The notes under the pieces: generated by a model
Database searches by the model: none
The model's input: only the letters and a program-made list of their open reading frames with translations
Told to the model about the DNA's origin: nothing
Assembly (NCBI GenBank): GCA_023159155.1
Contig: JAJNNX010000045.1
Coordinates: 124,001-188,000, forward strand
Direction: 5' to 3'
DNA: 64,000 bases
DNA from: Ustulina deusta
Lineage: Eukaryota; Ascomycota; Sordariomycetes; Xylariales; Xylariaceae
Shown here: in pieces, positions 10,987 through 22,058 of the stretch
Layout: the number at the start of each line of letters is the position of its first letter
Numbering within the stretch: the stretch's first letter is position 1
Position numbers and translations under genes: made by a program

Positions 10987-12508
10987 TCAAGATCCGTCGT
11001 CATTGATCCACGGATGTTGGTGCGCGAGCTGTTCTTCCGCTGAATTGGTGTCGTAGCCCTTAGCGCTGGTGGCGTCGAATTCCGTTTCTCTCACAATAGC
11101 GCGCTGTGTGAGAGTAGGTTCTCTAACTTTGTTAGCTTGTGGCTGTTGTGTCTGCGAGGAAATTGCCGTCTGGGGGAAGTGCTTCTGTGAGAGAGAGTTC
11201 ATATGATAGCCGTCGAGTTCAGTGTATGAGTCGTTATTCTTCGGAGAACCAAACGTGCGAATATGTGGTCGTCCAGAGGATTTTGATTCCATTCTAGATC
11301 GTGTTGAACCACGGAGCCATTCAACCGATTTATCGGCCAAGGAACGCAAGCTAGTCATCACTTTGGGTAGTGTCGCGACGGTCCTCAACCCTGCGGGTGC
11401 GCAGATTACAAAGATAATAGATGTGCCCTCGGCGAGAACGGCGAGCACAACTGAGGAGAAGGCATACTAAACAATTAGCTGTCAGAGCTGCGCTTTTTTG
11501 ACACACTGGTTAAATTATTTAGAAGATTGAACAAGTGCAACATACCGTATAGTCAGTGGTGTATTCCCCAGCCGATCTGACAATGTAGACGGTCCGTACA
11601 ATGGCGGCAACGACTCCAAGAATGCCAACCGCAAATATAATCGAGACACCAACCTTCTTTGCTCTGGACATATTCAGCCTCCAAATGACCTGTTGCGGGA
11701 TAAGCAAGATAGCGATATCAGTGAGTAAGTTAACCCCAGATGTTACTGCGCCAAGCCAGGCCGAATCGAAAATATTGCAATGACCACCGTGTATCGTCTT
11801 GTCCCAACTATGAATACTGCGTTAGCGCGGTACCACTCATTTCAGCAAGATGTAGTGTGCGAACCTGTACGCTACTGGAGAACATGCGATAAATTCAAGG
11901 ACAATGATGACGATGTAGAAGACGATGTTTGACCACATGACAAGGTGACATGACCAAAAGATGGCGTTACGAGTGCCTTTTGGGACGAAGATTTGGAGCC
12001 ATTCTAGCATGATAGCTGACTTGAGGAGGGGGATATAGAAACTGAGGAGCACGCTCAGGATGAATACGGTCTACAACGCTCCCTCGTTAGCCATACTAGT
12101 TTCTCTTCGCGCGCGTTTTGGCTACTGACCCGTAAAAATGGGATCAATGCTACTGGATTTGCAGGAAGTTCGTCGGCATGGACGAAGAGGCCAGGGTTTT
12201 GGCCCAGGCCATAGGTGAATGCAATACAGGCTGTCCAACCTGCCTATTGCGCATCTGTCAGTACCTCGGTCACATCCGGCGGTTGACGAACATACATATC
12301 CGGCGGCGAGTAGAACTGTTAAGTCAGCGCAACTATAATTACTGCGAGGCTTACAAAACGGGTTCTCACTGTCTACTATAGAAGGTTGGCGTAGAATTAA
12401 AATCTTTGTGTTCAATCGAAGGAGGACAGCGAGCGTGGAGATGACGAAGAGTATAGTGACAATTGTATAACCCAAGGCGTTGTTGTTACGCGGTAACTGG
12501 AACTCCAT
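10987..12508 (-). CDS. fungal rhodopsin-like seven-helix integral membrane protein
   Basis: Membrane protein of about 406 aa resembling the large fungal rhodopsin-domain family, whose members are mostly of unknown function and include PTH11-like proteins. Model: 12508-12370, 12315-12296, 12243-12130, 12070-11865, 11807-11546, 11466-10987; phases sum to 407 codons. Helix 1 is IVTILFVISTLAVLLRL; later helices include VFILSVLLSFYIPLL, IVFYIVIIVLEFIACSPVAY, VGVSIIFAVGILGVVAAIVR and SVVLAVLAEGTSIIFVICAPA. FTYGLGQN and the RAKKVGVS loop fit the family. A soluble, Ser/Thr/Gln-rich tail of about 140 aa follows. The 20-nt exon 2 (12315-12296) is inferred from phase and a good branch/acceptor context and needs transcript support. 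A role in export or sensing within the cluster is speculation. Confidence 0.75.
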
Positions 12509-13244
12509 TGCTGCTGTCTCTTGTGCGCGAGGGTAAAGTATTGTTACCAGATATCTCCTGTACGGCAGGCGAAGGCAAGTGGTTCGCACGGGAGCACAAC
12601 ACAGGTGGAGATGGATGAGGGTCTTACTTTGGTTGGCAGCACGTATTATCTTCTGCTTTTAATTCCTCCGCCAACCCCGACCAGACCGCGAAGCATGTCA
12701 ATTCAAATCAATCCAAAGGAATCCGTCTGCGACCGGGGCCTTCATTGAGGCCACCCGACCTGTCTGCCAGGCGTGGACCTGCTAGTAGCATCGATGTCGC
12801 ATTGGGGGCGCTTAGTTTCGCAAAGATATGGCAAGAAAATGCAAGTCAACCCACCAAATGAATTTGGGCGTAATCCTGTCGCCTCGGTTGGAGTCGGTGC
12901 CACAGCCCTGCAGCCCGTGAGTCTCATTGCACACGACGTAATTGCTGATACATGTGCCCCGAGGCAGGCTACGAAATGCGGTCGCCCGGGATAGGCGGGC
13001 AACTATAAATAGACAAGGTGGTATCGAGCAAACTCCGGTATACTGTCATTCCGTGTCACACAGCAGCAGTGTAGGCAGATACTTAAGGTATCTAATAGGA
13101 CAAATTACGCATACTATGACGGAAGTGGGGAAGACGCGATTCTTTGTTCTTGAATAACTTTTCAGCGCGTTGCATGGCATCTACTGTAATCTTCAACCTC
13201 ATCACCCACGCCCGCACCCACTGTTTCCTTTCAAGTCGACTAAG
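12509..13244. promoter_or_regulatory. divergent promoter region between rhodopsin-like gene and P450
   Basis: About 0.74 kb between divergent starts, presumed to hold both promoters. No coding motif was seen. A pyrimidine-rich leader precedes the P450 ATG at 13245. Confidence 0.45.
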
Positions 13245-15017
13245 ATGGCACTTGCAGCGTCACTGAATTCCGTTTCGATCTTTTCCGTCTCTTTGGTCGC
13301 ATCTTCTGTAAGACAACTCCATCGTCGGCGGACGGGCGGTACTCATTGTAATCACTGTATAGGTTCTCCTCTATGCGAGCTACCTTATCCTCCTGCATCC
13401 GTTGAGAAAATACCCGGGACCACTCCTGGCCAAGCTTTCCGACTGGTTTGCTGGCTTCCACGCCTTCAAGAAGGATCTGCATCTGGAGATTTTTCAATCC
13501 CACCAGAAATACGGTATTATACACCCAGAGCCAAGGGATAAGGGATAACTCATTGACTTAGGCACTCTGACTCTTGCCATGATAGGTCCAGTAGTCCGCC
13601 TAGCGCCAAACCGATTAGTTTTCAACACTGTCGAGGCATTCCAAGGTTCGTCTGGTACTATACTATCACGACTAGCAGACCTGCTAAGTTCAATAGACAT
13701 ATATCAGAATGGCCGTGTTTCCAAAGCCTACACATACGGGAACTCCGTACGGAATAATGTCGATAATGTTTTTACCGCCCGTGATAAAGACGTCCACCGG
13801 GCCAAACGAAAAATGATAGCTCCCGCTTTAACTGAACGTGCTGTGAAGTCCTTCGAACCCTCCTTAATGGGACATGTTGCTACATATCTGAGGCAAGTTT
13901 TAGAGGCTTCAAAAAACTCCGAGCCACTTAATATGACAGAAAAAGCGAGACATCTTGCTTTAGATATTGTTACTGAGCTCAGTTTTGGTTCTCCCCTGAA
14001 TGTTCAAACAAGCGACGAAAATCGCTTCGTTTCGAAGGCCCTCGCATTTGGGTTATATCGTGGTAACATTTGGCACCACGTGTTCTACCTCTCCCGGCTG
14101 TGGGCTTATAGTTTTCTCGACTTGATATTCTTCGAGTCTAGGGAGAAGTACTCACGACTATTAGACAAACTGATACGGGATCGTGTCGCTAGGGGGCCGG
14201 ATGGAGGGCGCGACTTTTATGCCTTTATAACTGAAGGTACTGAGCTAAACGACACAGCAAGAGGAAAAAGTGTTTGGTGGGAGGCTCATTTCCTTGTTGT
14301 GGCAGGTAAGTTGTGACAGAGAGAACATTGTATCAACCATTACTGATAGAGGAACGTCTAGGCTCGGACACTACAGCAACAGCGACGAGCGCTACCTTCT
14401 TTTACCTTTCTCGAAATCCTGAATGCTATCGAAAGTTGGCACAGGAAGTCCGCTCTAGTTTTGCCAGCGCAGAGGAGATCAAGAGCGGGCCACAATTAGC
14501 AAATTGCCGGTATCTTCGGGCTTGTATCGATGAGTCTCTGCGTATGTCACCACCAGTCCCTGGAACCCTCTGGAGAAGTCAAGACCCGGACGACAATCAA
14601 CCTCTCGTGATAAACGGACATGTCATCCCGAAAGGTACGCTCTTTGGTGTTAGCTCGTACGCCCTCCACCACAACGAGGCGTACTTCCCAGATTCATTTG
14701 CGTATAAGCCCGCGCGCTGGCTCGAGCCACGCACTCCAGGGAAGAAATCCGCGTATGATGCATTTGCTGCCTTCTCGACAGGGCCACGCTCCTGTGCAGG
14801 GAAGACGATGGCGTATCTTGAGAGTAGTCTCATCTTAGCTAAGACCTTATGGTATTTTGACTTTGAAGCAGCACCAAGCACACTTGGCGAGGTTGGTGCA
14901 GCAAAGGGCAGAGAGCGAGCAGGGGAATTTCACTTAGAGGATATCTTCACAACAAGACATGACGGCCCCTATTTAGTCTTTCGCCCCCGGGGTGAGCTCT
15001 GGAAGGACTTGATCTAG
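13245..15017 (+). CDS. cytochrome P450 monooxygenase (benzoate/CYP65-like type)
   Basis: Microsomal class II P450 of 512 aa in five exons: 13245-13307, 13363-13513, 13586-13645, 13697-14305, 14362-15017 (513 codons). The N-terminal membrane anchor (SVSLVASSVLLYASYLILL) runs into HPLRKYPGPLLAKLSDW. The family's GPVVRLAPN and YGNSVRNNVDNVF follow. The oxygen-binding I-helix AGSDTTATA is assembled across the last splice junction. ExxR is ESLR, the PERF region reads FAYKPARWLEP, and the haem loop is FSTGPRSCAGKTMAYLE with the Cys ligand. This resembles fungal benzoate-4-monooxygenase/trichothecene-hydroxylase-like P450s, which act on aromatic or terpenoid substrates with a NADPH-P450 reductase. 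All key residues are present; the substrate is unknown. Confidence 0.9.
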
Positions 15018-16423
15018 CTCACTGATTGTTCGATTTTGCATTGGATGGAATGGTTGAGTGTGAATGGCGGAATGGTGTTGTGTAGCCACCTTGGGGTTAT
15101 TATAGTATGAGTTGAGTATATGGTCCACACCATCACTTTTAGCCAAGTCTCTCGGTATAAGAGATCGCGCCACACTCTCTTAGTTAGAAAATCGCGTTGA
15201 ATTGAATTGCGTTTTATGCTGATACTAGGTAGTTTAAGTTCCCAATTGAAAACTCTAGTCATTGTATGTGGATGGGAGTTTAGCCTATCCCCTTCAAGAG
15301 CAAGGTGAGTACCACTGCATTTGAATGAGAGACTTTAACAGAGAATAAATAACTAGCACGCTGTTTTCATCTGCATCCGGGTGAGTGGCCATAGGTACTG
15401 TTAAGAAATATCTACTTCATCTCCTCGCTGGTCTTAAGTCACTCTTAACTCCGTCGATCCATTCTCACTACAGAAAACGTACGATATGGGCGTTAAATGT
15501 ATCTTTCCCAATCATTCGATAAGAATACGTCATTACATATATACCGAGATACTTTATACCACGTTTGTAACTCCTTGACCCAGTCTACCTTTAACAAATT
15601 ACGCGGCTTTTAGGACCAAACCAGATATACAGTCAATAACCTGGTATGCATTTACGCTCGAGATCGGAAGACTTGATGGTGACAAGAGCAAGCATGGGAT
15701 GGGTCGTACAAGCTGCGGATACGGCGTGATGTACAGGAGTATAATACTACCTACTCGGTTGCAACATTACATTAAGATTGGCGGGGTACCTAATGTGTCG
15801 GCGTAGGATTTATGCATTTGACCAAAGTGGTCTCAAGTTGCGTCTGGGACTTTAAGTGAGCCACCCAAGTCGAAAACAGCAAGCCTTGCGACAGACATAT
15901 CATGCCACCATTCACCGAGAAGTCATCCGAACCTTTGACATAATGTAGAATTGGAGTACGTTTCACCGCATAGACATCCTACGGTGTGCCTCCAATACAA
16001 TCCCTCTACCGATCTGTATTGAGTAGACTGGGGTATCTAGCCGGGATGCGAGGTATTCGCGCCCTTTAATTGTGTGTGTAGGTACCAGCTCACAGTGCCC
16101 GGTCCTGCTGTCAATGGGTTGCCCTAGAGGGATACAACTTGAACAGAACGTGACATTTATCCTGCATAGTATAATCGTAAAAACCCCCACTCTGCATCAC
16201 AATGGCCGCCTTACTCCTCCCGTAGTCCTCCGAACCATGATACGCTGGCTCAGGCAGGCTGGCTGCTACTATAAACGGCCGACCACCTGTTAACTGCCGA
16301 TTGGAATCCCCCTAACTGTGCTGCGCCGCCCACCGACTTGCGTTTGTAAGCCCTAGGAGAGGTGTGGGCATGGTTAACTGGCACCCAAGAACACATGTAC
16401 ACGACTCACAAGTGTGGTAAAGG
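15018..16423. other. intergenic between convergent P450 genes
   Basis: About 1.4 kb between the 3' ends of two convergent P450 genes. No supported gene; moderately AT-rich with short random frames. Expected to hold both polyadenylation regions. Confidence 0.55.
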
Positions 16424-18370
16424 CTAGTCTTTGAATGGGCTGACTGGGATTTCTTTCCACTGCAGGTCCTGGTCCAACAATTCCGTCTTCGCCCTCTGCC
16501 AAGCTTCGCGGATCTGCTCAGCTCTCTTGCCACCCCTCGGTTTGATGTCGGCCGCGAAGGGATTTGGCATTGTGAAGAGTCCGTTGGAGAGATCTTCCAT
16601 ATTGGGGATTATTTCCTGCATGGTCTTACCATCGACCGCCCTGTTGAAATCAAAGGCCCAGAGCAAGCGCGCAATCGCCAGGAACATAAACTGGTCAACC
16701 AGGTTCATGGCTAAGCACATGCGACGACCCATGCCGAAGGAATAATGATCACGCTGTGTTACATCCTCGTTGCGAGCAGACTCGTATGAACTTTGGTTGT
16801 CGTTTGCCCAACGGGTGGGATCGAAGTCGCGCGGATTCGGATATCGGCTTGGGTCATTGTGGATAGCCCTGAGAGAAGAATGAGCGACAGTCCCCCGTTG
16901 GGCATACAATACTTACCAAACATTATAGATAATGGTTGCATTCTTCGGAATTCTGTACCCCATATATTGATCCTCTACTTCAACGCTATGCGGGACACCG
17001 AGAATGGTGGTAGGCATCCAACGGAGGCTCTCTTTGATACACCCGCGAATGTAGGCTAAGTCTTTCCAATCCTCCACGGAAGGAAGACGATCTCCACACA
17101 CGGAATCAATTTCTGCCTGTGCAGCCTTGGAGACATCAGGGAAGATAACCATCGCCTGGACAAAACCTAGCAGCGTAGCCATAGTTGTTTCTGACCCAGC
17201 CTGGAGAAGTGAACCGGAGAAGTAGGCCATAAGATCGTCAGGCACATTTTCTTTCTCCTGAGCCTCTGCAAACATAGCTGAAGCGCATGGCTAAAATGAT
17301 TATTTCGCGTTAGTCTTTAGCGCTAACTTGAATCATGCGCAAATTCGTACCATTGCTATACCCCGACGAACCTGACTCTTTACAGCTGTGTATTTCTCTA
17401 CAAACAGCTTCAGTTCTTCCAGGTGCAATTTCTTCGCTCGCCGTCTGGTTGGAAGCAAGAAATCAGGTAATCGTCTCAATATGGGGAAGATGTTGAGTAG
17501 GTTGGCCGTCTAGTGTAAATCATCAGGGTTAGTAGATCGCAGGCTTCCCAGCGCCGAATTACGGCAAAGCCTCTACTGCAACCGAAGGGAGAAATTGACT
17601 CACATGTGTGCCGGACAGCAAGGAAAAGTTCTCAAGATGCTAATATTAGGTTAGAAAGTCTCAGAGCTAGAGTGTAGGGTAGATGTGTTACGGACGTGGA
17701 ACAGTTTTTTCATGAATAAGTCGTCCTCGCTTGGCGTACGGTGCCCAAATACCATCTGGGTGGCGAAGGAAGTAGTAAACCTTTTCAGATGGCTGATAAA
17801 CTGATCTGGTCTTTCAAGGAAACCAACAAGCATTGCTCTACTCTCGAGATCCTGGTAAGCGAGAAATGTGCTCCGCACCATATTATCGCTGAGCACCCCC
17901 TTCGCAAGCTTTCGAGCAAGTTTGAGAGACTTGTCGTATTTCTTTACTCCTCGGAAATGCATCAGTAAACTAGAGCCACAAGGTGCGGACAGAGAAAGTG
18001 TATGGCATACCATAAAAACCACGCGAAGACCGCCACTGAGAACATCATGCGAGAGGTATGAGTCTGGTCTTGATGAGTAAACCGCGCCCCTTTTTTCCAA
18101 AAGGTCTCTCATCGCGTGTTCCGAGGAAATGACGATAACGGTTTGTCCGCCGAGGATAAGGGAATACATTGGGCCATACTCTTCGCCCCATTTTTCGAAC
18201 TGTAGATGGCCTTTCTCTTTGGGCATCTGCAGGATATTGCCAATAATTGGCAACGTAGGGGGCCCAGGAGGGTAGTCTTTTTGACGCTGTCCTAGCCCGC
18301 GAAAGCGGCGAGCAAGAGCCATTAAGGCACCCACGATGACAACTGAAACGAACAACTGAGTGAAACTCAT
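16424..18370 (-). CDS. cytochrome P450 monooxygenase (O-methylsterigmatocystin oxidoreductase-like)
   Basis: P450 of 539 aa in six exons: 18370-18011, 17941-17696, 17639-17604, 17509-17351, 17290-16917, 16868-16424 (540 codons). N-terminal anchor LFVSVVIVGALMALARRF, then the proline hinge DYPPGPPTLPIIGN. I-helix is QAGSETTMA, ExxR is ESLRW, PERF region is FDPTRWAND, and the haem loop is YSFGMGRRMCLAMNL with the Cys ligand. The CYP2-like hinge and FGxGRRxC loop fit the fungal group that includes O-methylsterigmatocystin oxidoreductase and many cluster P450s. Exon 3 is only 36 nt. The first intron requires the AAG acceptor before 17941, since nearer AGs give stops. Different in type from the P450 to its left, so two oxidations on different positions are plausible. 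Confidence 0.88.
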
Positions 18371-18813
18371 ATTTCCAAAGGTAGTTGAGCTATATTAATT
18401 TTAACTCGATAGACCGATGAACTCGACTCGGTGCGTGATAGAATAGCCGCTTTAACAAGAAAAAGCAGACGAGCATGTTCAGTCACGAGCAATGCCAGTA
18501 TTTATAGAGTGGAAGTGCTGCGTCTCCACAGAAAATTTTGCTTCTCAATCGCCGATTTAGCGGAAATCCTCCCCTGCTTCATTCACCACATGCCCCAAGG
18601 ACTAAAGTCAAGAAGAGTGACGTCTATTAAAACGGGCGTGCGGTAGTCATGATTTATTTCCCCCCGGCATTAATATATTTGATCTTAGTTGGATTCATCA
18701 CAGTTCGAGAAGCAAAAAAGTTGTCATTGTCTTTACGAAGTGATGCTACTAGGGGAGCCTGACATTTGACTGTAGTAATATACGATACAAAAGTAATTAC
18801 TAGCCATGACTCC
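18371..18813. promoter_or_regulatory. intergenic, P450 promoter side
   Basis: About 440 bases between the P450 start and the NmrA-like 3' end, on the same strand. No motif recognised. Confidence 0.4.
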
Positions 18814-19947
18814 TTAATTAAGTCCCTTGAATCCCGAGGCACCCTTCGCGTATTCTTCCCAAGTAGTCAAAGGATCTTCCAGAAATCGGTGCGATTCATC
18901 AAGAGACGCACCGCCAAAGTACCCGAATTCCTCAAGCAGCTGTAGATTCTCGTACAGTTCCAAGATAGCAAAATCGGGTAGACCTTTGCTCGTCATGAGG
19001 CTTGGAAACATGACTTCTGGTACCTGGAAGTATTTCGCCGTTCTCCCCGCTTCTGGGAAAACCTTTGCGAAACCCTCTACAACCTCCTGAGCCGTCATGT
19101 AGGCCGTAGCCCCGAGAACTCGATGGCCCAGTAGTTCATCAGCATTTAAGACAATTGCCTTGACGTACTTGCCTGTATCCCCAGGGTGGTACATGGGAAT
19201 AATAGCACTAGACGCCACTGGCAACGCGAAGGTCCAAGCATTGTCAGGCGGGTGCGCTGTGAACATTTCACCTGGGATTGCTGTCATGTAAAACCCAGGT
19301 AGGAAATAGGTCGCTGGGATACCCATCGTGCGTATATACCTTTCCACCTCCGCTTTGCTATCAAAGTGGTACACGTTTGACAGCTTTCCGCCTGATACTG
19401 CTGAATTGTTAGAAAGACATTCAGAAAGGGGATCTGTGGGTAGTCTTACGTTCCTTGATGTTGAGTAGAGAACTCCAGATAAAATGCTTCACTCCTACAT
19501 CCTTGCGCCCTCATGTTAATATACCGCGTCGAGGCTGCCCATCAATTCAAAGTAACATACCTTGACAGCATCTGCCAAGTTCTTTCCTTGCTGGATTTCT
19601 AGACTAGCATCCATGCTCTCCCAGTAGTTAGTGACACCAAACACTGCATACGAGCCGTCAATAGCCTTGGCTATGGACTCTTTGTTGCTCAAGTCACCCT
19701 CCATAGTGTATTAGCAAGTTACATATTCCTTCTAATCTTTTGAAAGCTTGGGGCGTGCATCACTTACGTAGACAACTTCGGCACCTTGACTAACAAGCCT
19801 CTGCGCTGACGGCTTGGACAAATCTCGCGTCACTGCGCGAACAGCCCAGGAAGCTTTCAGTTTGGTGTCGCTGAGGAATATCGACGCGACGCTACCGCCC
19901 TGCGCGCCAGTTGCGCCGAATACAGTGATCACCTTTTGGGGTGCCAT
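18814..19947 (-). CDS. NmrA-like NAD(P)-binding reductase
   Basis: Atypical SDR of 318 aa in four exons: 19947-19768, 19698-19561, 19501-19450, 19400-18814 (319 codons). The N-terminal VFGATGAQGGSVA is the GxxGxxG Rossmann motif; AVRAVTRDLSK has the basic residue that favours NADP. GDLSNKESIAKAIDG, VFGVTNYWE, VKHFIWSSL and YHFDSKAEVERYIR are family features. In NmrA itself the family senses redox state and binds GATA factors. Many cluster members instead act as reductases or isomerases, and some are cofactor sensors. The active-site Tyr-Lys pair of classical SDRs is not obvious, so catalysis is uncertain. It is the last recognisable gene of the oxidoreductase group. Confidence 0.85.
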
Positions 19948-20695
19948 GGTTGCTACACTATATTATGAGAGTTTGTGGAAAATGGCGCGAGGGCACGATT
20001 GTCAATAACATCAAGGTAAAGAGAGAGAAAAAAAATAAAGGAAGAAGAAGGAGGAGGAGAAGAAGAAGTATGTAGCGAGTAGTAACAATTCGTAACGGAG
20101 AGTGGTAAAGGGTACTGGACCACGGCCACACTTGAGCTGTCGAACAGCGAAAGCCGAGCGAGGAAAGCGATCCGATCTCTATCAAACGAAGAATCAAGGA
20201 CGGGTCAGAAGTCCTTCCGATTACAGTCTTGCACAGTTTCCTGCATTCCTGCAGATGGAATATAACACTGCATGGAGACCTCCTGCATTTTCCCTGGGTG
20301 GTGGATGAGCATGACAAACGCACGCATATTACACTACCATCTACTCCGATAGAACACCTCTGTTACAAGAATGTAGAGATACTTTGCGGATACTTCAATA
20401 AAACAGGCGGAGCATAGGACTCGGCACTGAAGACGTGGGTCTATGTAGGTCTTGGGCATTCTACATATAGTAGGATAGCAAATTATGCTTATGTACCTGT
20501 TCATTAGCGCTATGCACATGCTACAGTTACATTGCTACACCACACTGGCGGTGAGCATAACAATATTCGCTCTATGGATATTAACTTGGTTGGTGTTAGG
20601 GAGGGGAATGAATGTGAACAGAAGCGTGACAAAGATCTAGGAACATTAGTGTGGCGGATAAAACCGGGTCCCTAGGGCTGCACAGCCAGTGGCTA
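19948..20695. other. intergenic with GA/TC-rich tract
   Basis: About 750 bases upstream of the NmrA-like gene. A purine-rich tract (AAG/GGA repeats, near 20020-20070) lies in its probable promoter. No gene recognised. Confidence 0.45.
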
Positions 20696-20815
20696 ATCTG
20701 TGGCTGGATCTGTGGCTGGATCTGTGGCTGGATCTGCGGCTGGATCTGCGGCTGGATCTGCGGCTGGATCTGCGGCTGGATCTGCGGCTGGATCTGCGGC
20801 TGGATCTGCGGCTTA
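20696..20815. repeat. 12-bp minisatellite, ten tandem units
   Basis: Ten head-to-tail copies of ATCTGYGGCTGG. The first three units carry T at the variable position and the following seven carry C, except that the last unit ends in TA. Because 12 is divisible by 3, several frames stay open: plus gives Ile-Cys-Gly-Trp repeats and minus gives Gln-Pro-Gln-Ile or Arg-Arg-Ser-Ser repeats. None of the surrounding open frames has family features or splice support, so the repeat is treated as non-coding. The block order (three T units, then C units) suggests expansion by unequal exchange or slippage. Confidence 0.95.
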
Positions 20816-21259
20816 GCCAGTCTGTCAGCAGCACGTCTAGTCCCTTTCGGAGGGGTCAATAGTTGGTGGTCAAGAGATTACCTCAAAGGAACAATGGGTG
20901 AATGGTTACAACGGGCAGCCTATCCACTGCTATGATCAGTTATATAGCTCCGCAGCTAGTATATTAATACCATAGACAAAAACTTTAAGCTTGTCAGGCT
21001 TCACAGCGATCTATTGAGTCGAAAGAGCAAAGGACTACAAGTGTTACAGTTTGCTTAATGCCGATGTCAGAAGCCTTTTTGTCTTCCTTTTGAAAATTCC
21101 AAGAAAGTCAAGGGGGAGGGGGAAAGTTTCAGAGTGCCATACCGCCTCTTTTCTTTTGTGTGTGCTTATAGAAGACGTTGTTGATATGCTGTGGCTACTC
21201 GTTGGACAATCCTGGGTGTTGCGATTTTAAATATGAGCTTATTATAGGCTGCTGCAGAC

Positions 21260-21341
21260 TGTCAAGTGCCTGACGTGATAACGTTCTGCTTTAATAGTGT
21301 AACGGTATGGTGTAGTGTTGCTGTTCCGTTCCGTGACATCG
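21260..21341 (+). repeat. diverged direct repeat, copy 1
   Basis: About 80 bp starting GTCAAGTGCCTGACGTGA and containing CGGTATGGTG and CCGTGACAT. It has a recognisable partner at 21749-21830, 489 bases downstream in the same orientation. Many of the differences are C/T or G/A. Could be a relic of a retroelement end or a MITE pair; no transposase or reverse transcriptase is visible between the copies. Confidence 0.65.
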
Positions 21342-21748
21342 GGGCCCTGGTATAATTGTTGCTGCTTCGTCTCGGAATTTAGGGGTCTTGGTACCCCGGC
21401 AAAATAAATGTCAAGTTTGTAGTTTCTATTGATGGGTGGGATAGGTTTAGGTCTTATGCTTACTTATCTCAGAAACTCAGATTTGAAATTATCCGCAAGT
21501 ATGGAGATATAAGGTTGTGAAAGTGTCATCTTTTAAAGTGAATAATCACATATATCTTCCCTCTCAAGAAATGGGGGGGTTATCACGGTAGTATACTTAG
21601 AACTTAGAAGTGGTTTATATATGAAAGAAACAAAAAATTATGAAGGAAGAGTTGCTGCTCTTGATATCAGAGTCGCCTAGGTTAAATTAGACATATCTAA
21701 TAAATTTACTGTTCAGGTACGTACCTATATAATTAATAGCTGTAGATA

Positions 21749-21830
21749 GGTCAAGCACCCGACTTGACTACGTTTTACTTTTGCTAGTAGTGTTGCGGTA
21801 TGGTGCTGCAGTTCTGTCCTGTGACATTTA
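21749..21830 (+). repeat. diverged direct repeat, copy 2
   Basis: Partner of the copy at 21260: GTCAAGCACCCGACTTGACT followed by ACGTTTTACTTT, CGGTATGGTG and CTGTGACATT. The roughly 400 bases between the copies are AT-rich and carry no recognisable gene. Confidence 0.65.
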
Positions 21831-22058
21831 ATACCGGGTTTGGACGCAACTCGGGCGCGTCAGAGATATGTCGAGCAGCTATCTAGTACAAGGGGAGCAA
21901 TAAACGTGGTAGAGTTTATTTGAAGACCTAGAGTTAGCTACTTATTACTATATTTACACTAGATTCATGAACTGACTTTGACACATTGATTGGTGTCACA
22001 GTTCGTACTGCTGGTGGTTCCAGTATTGTCTTGCAGTTCTCGCAGTCGATCTGATGTC

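Noticed and set aside
20696..20815. CRISPR-like array
   Set aside because: Units abut with no spacers and the genome is eukaryotic.
20596..20859. Minus-strand frame encoding Gln-Pro-Gln-Ile repeats and plus-strand frame encoding Ile-Cys-Gly-Trp repeats
   Set aside because: Produced by the 12-bp minisatellite; the flanks have no domain, signal peptide or splice support.
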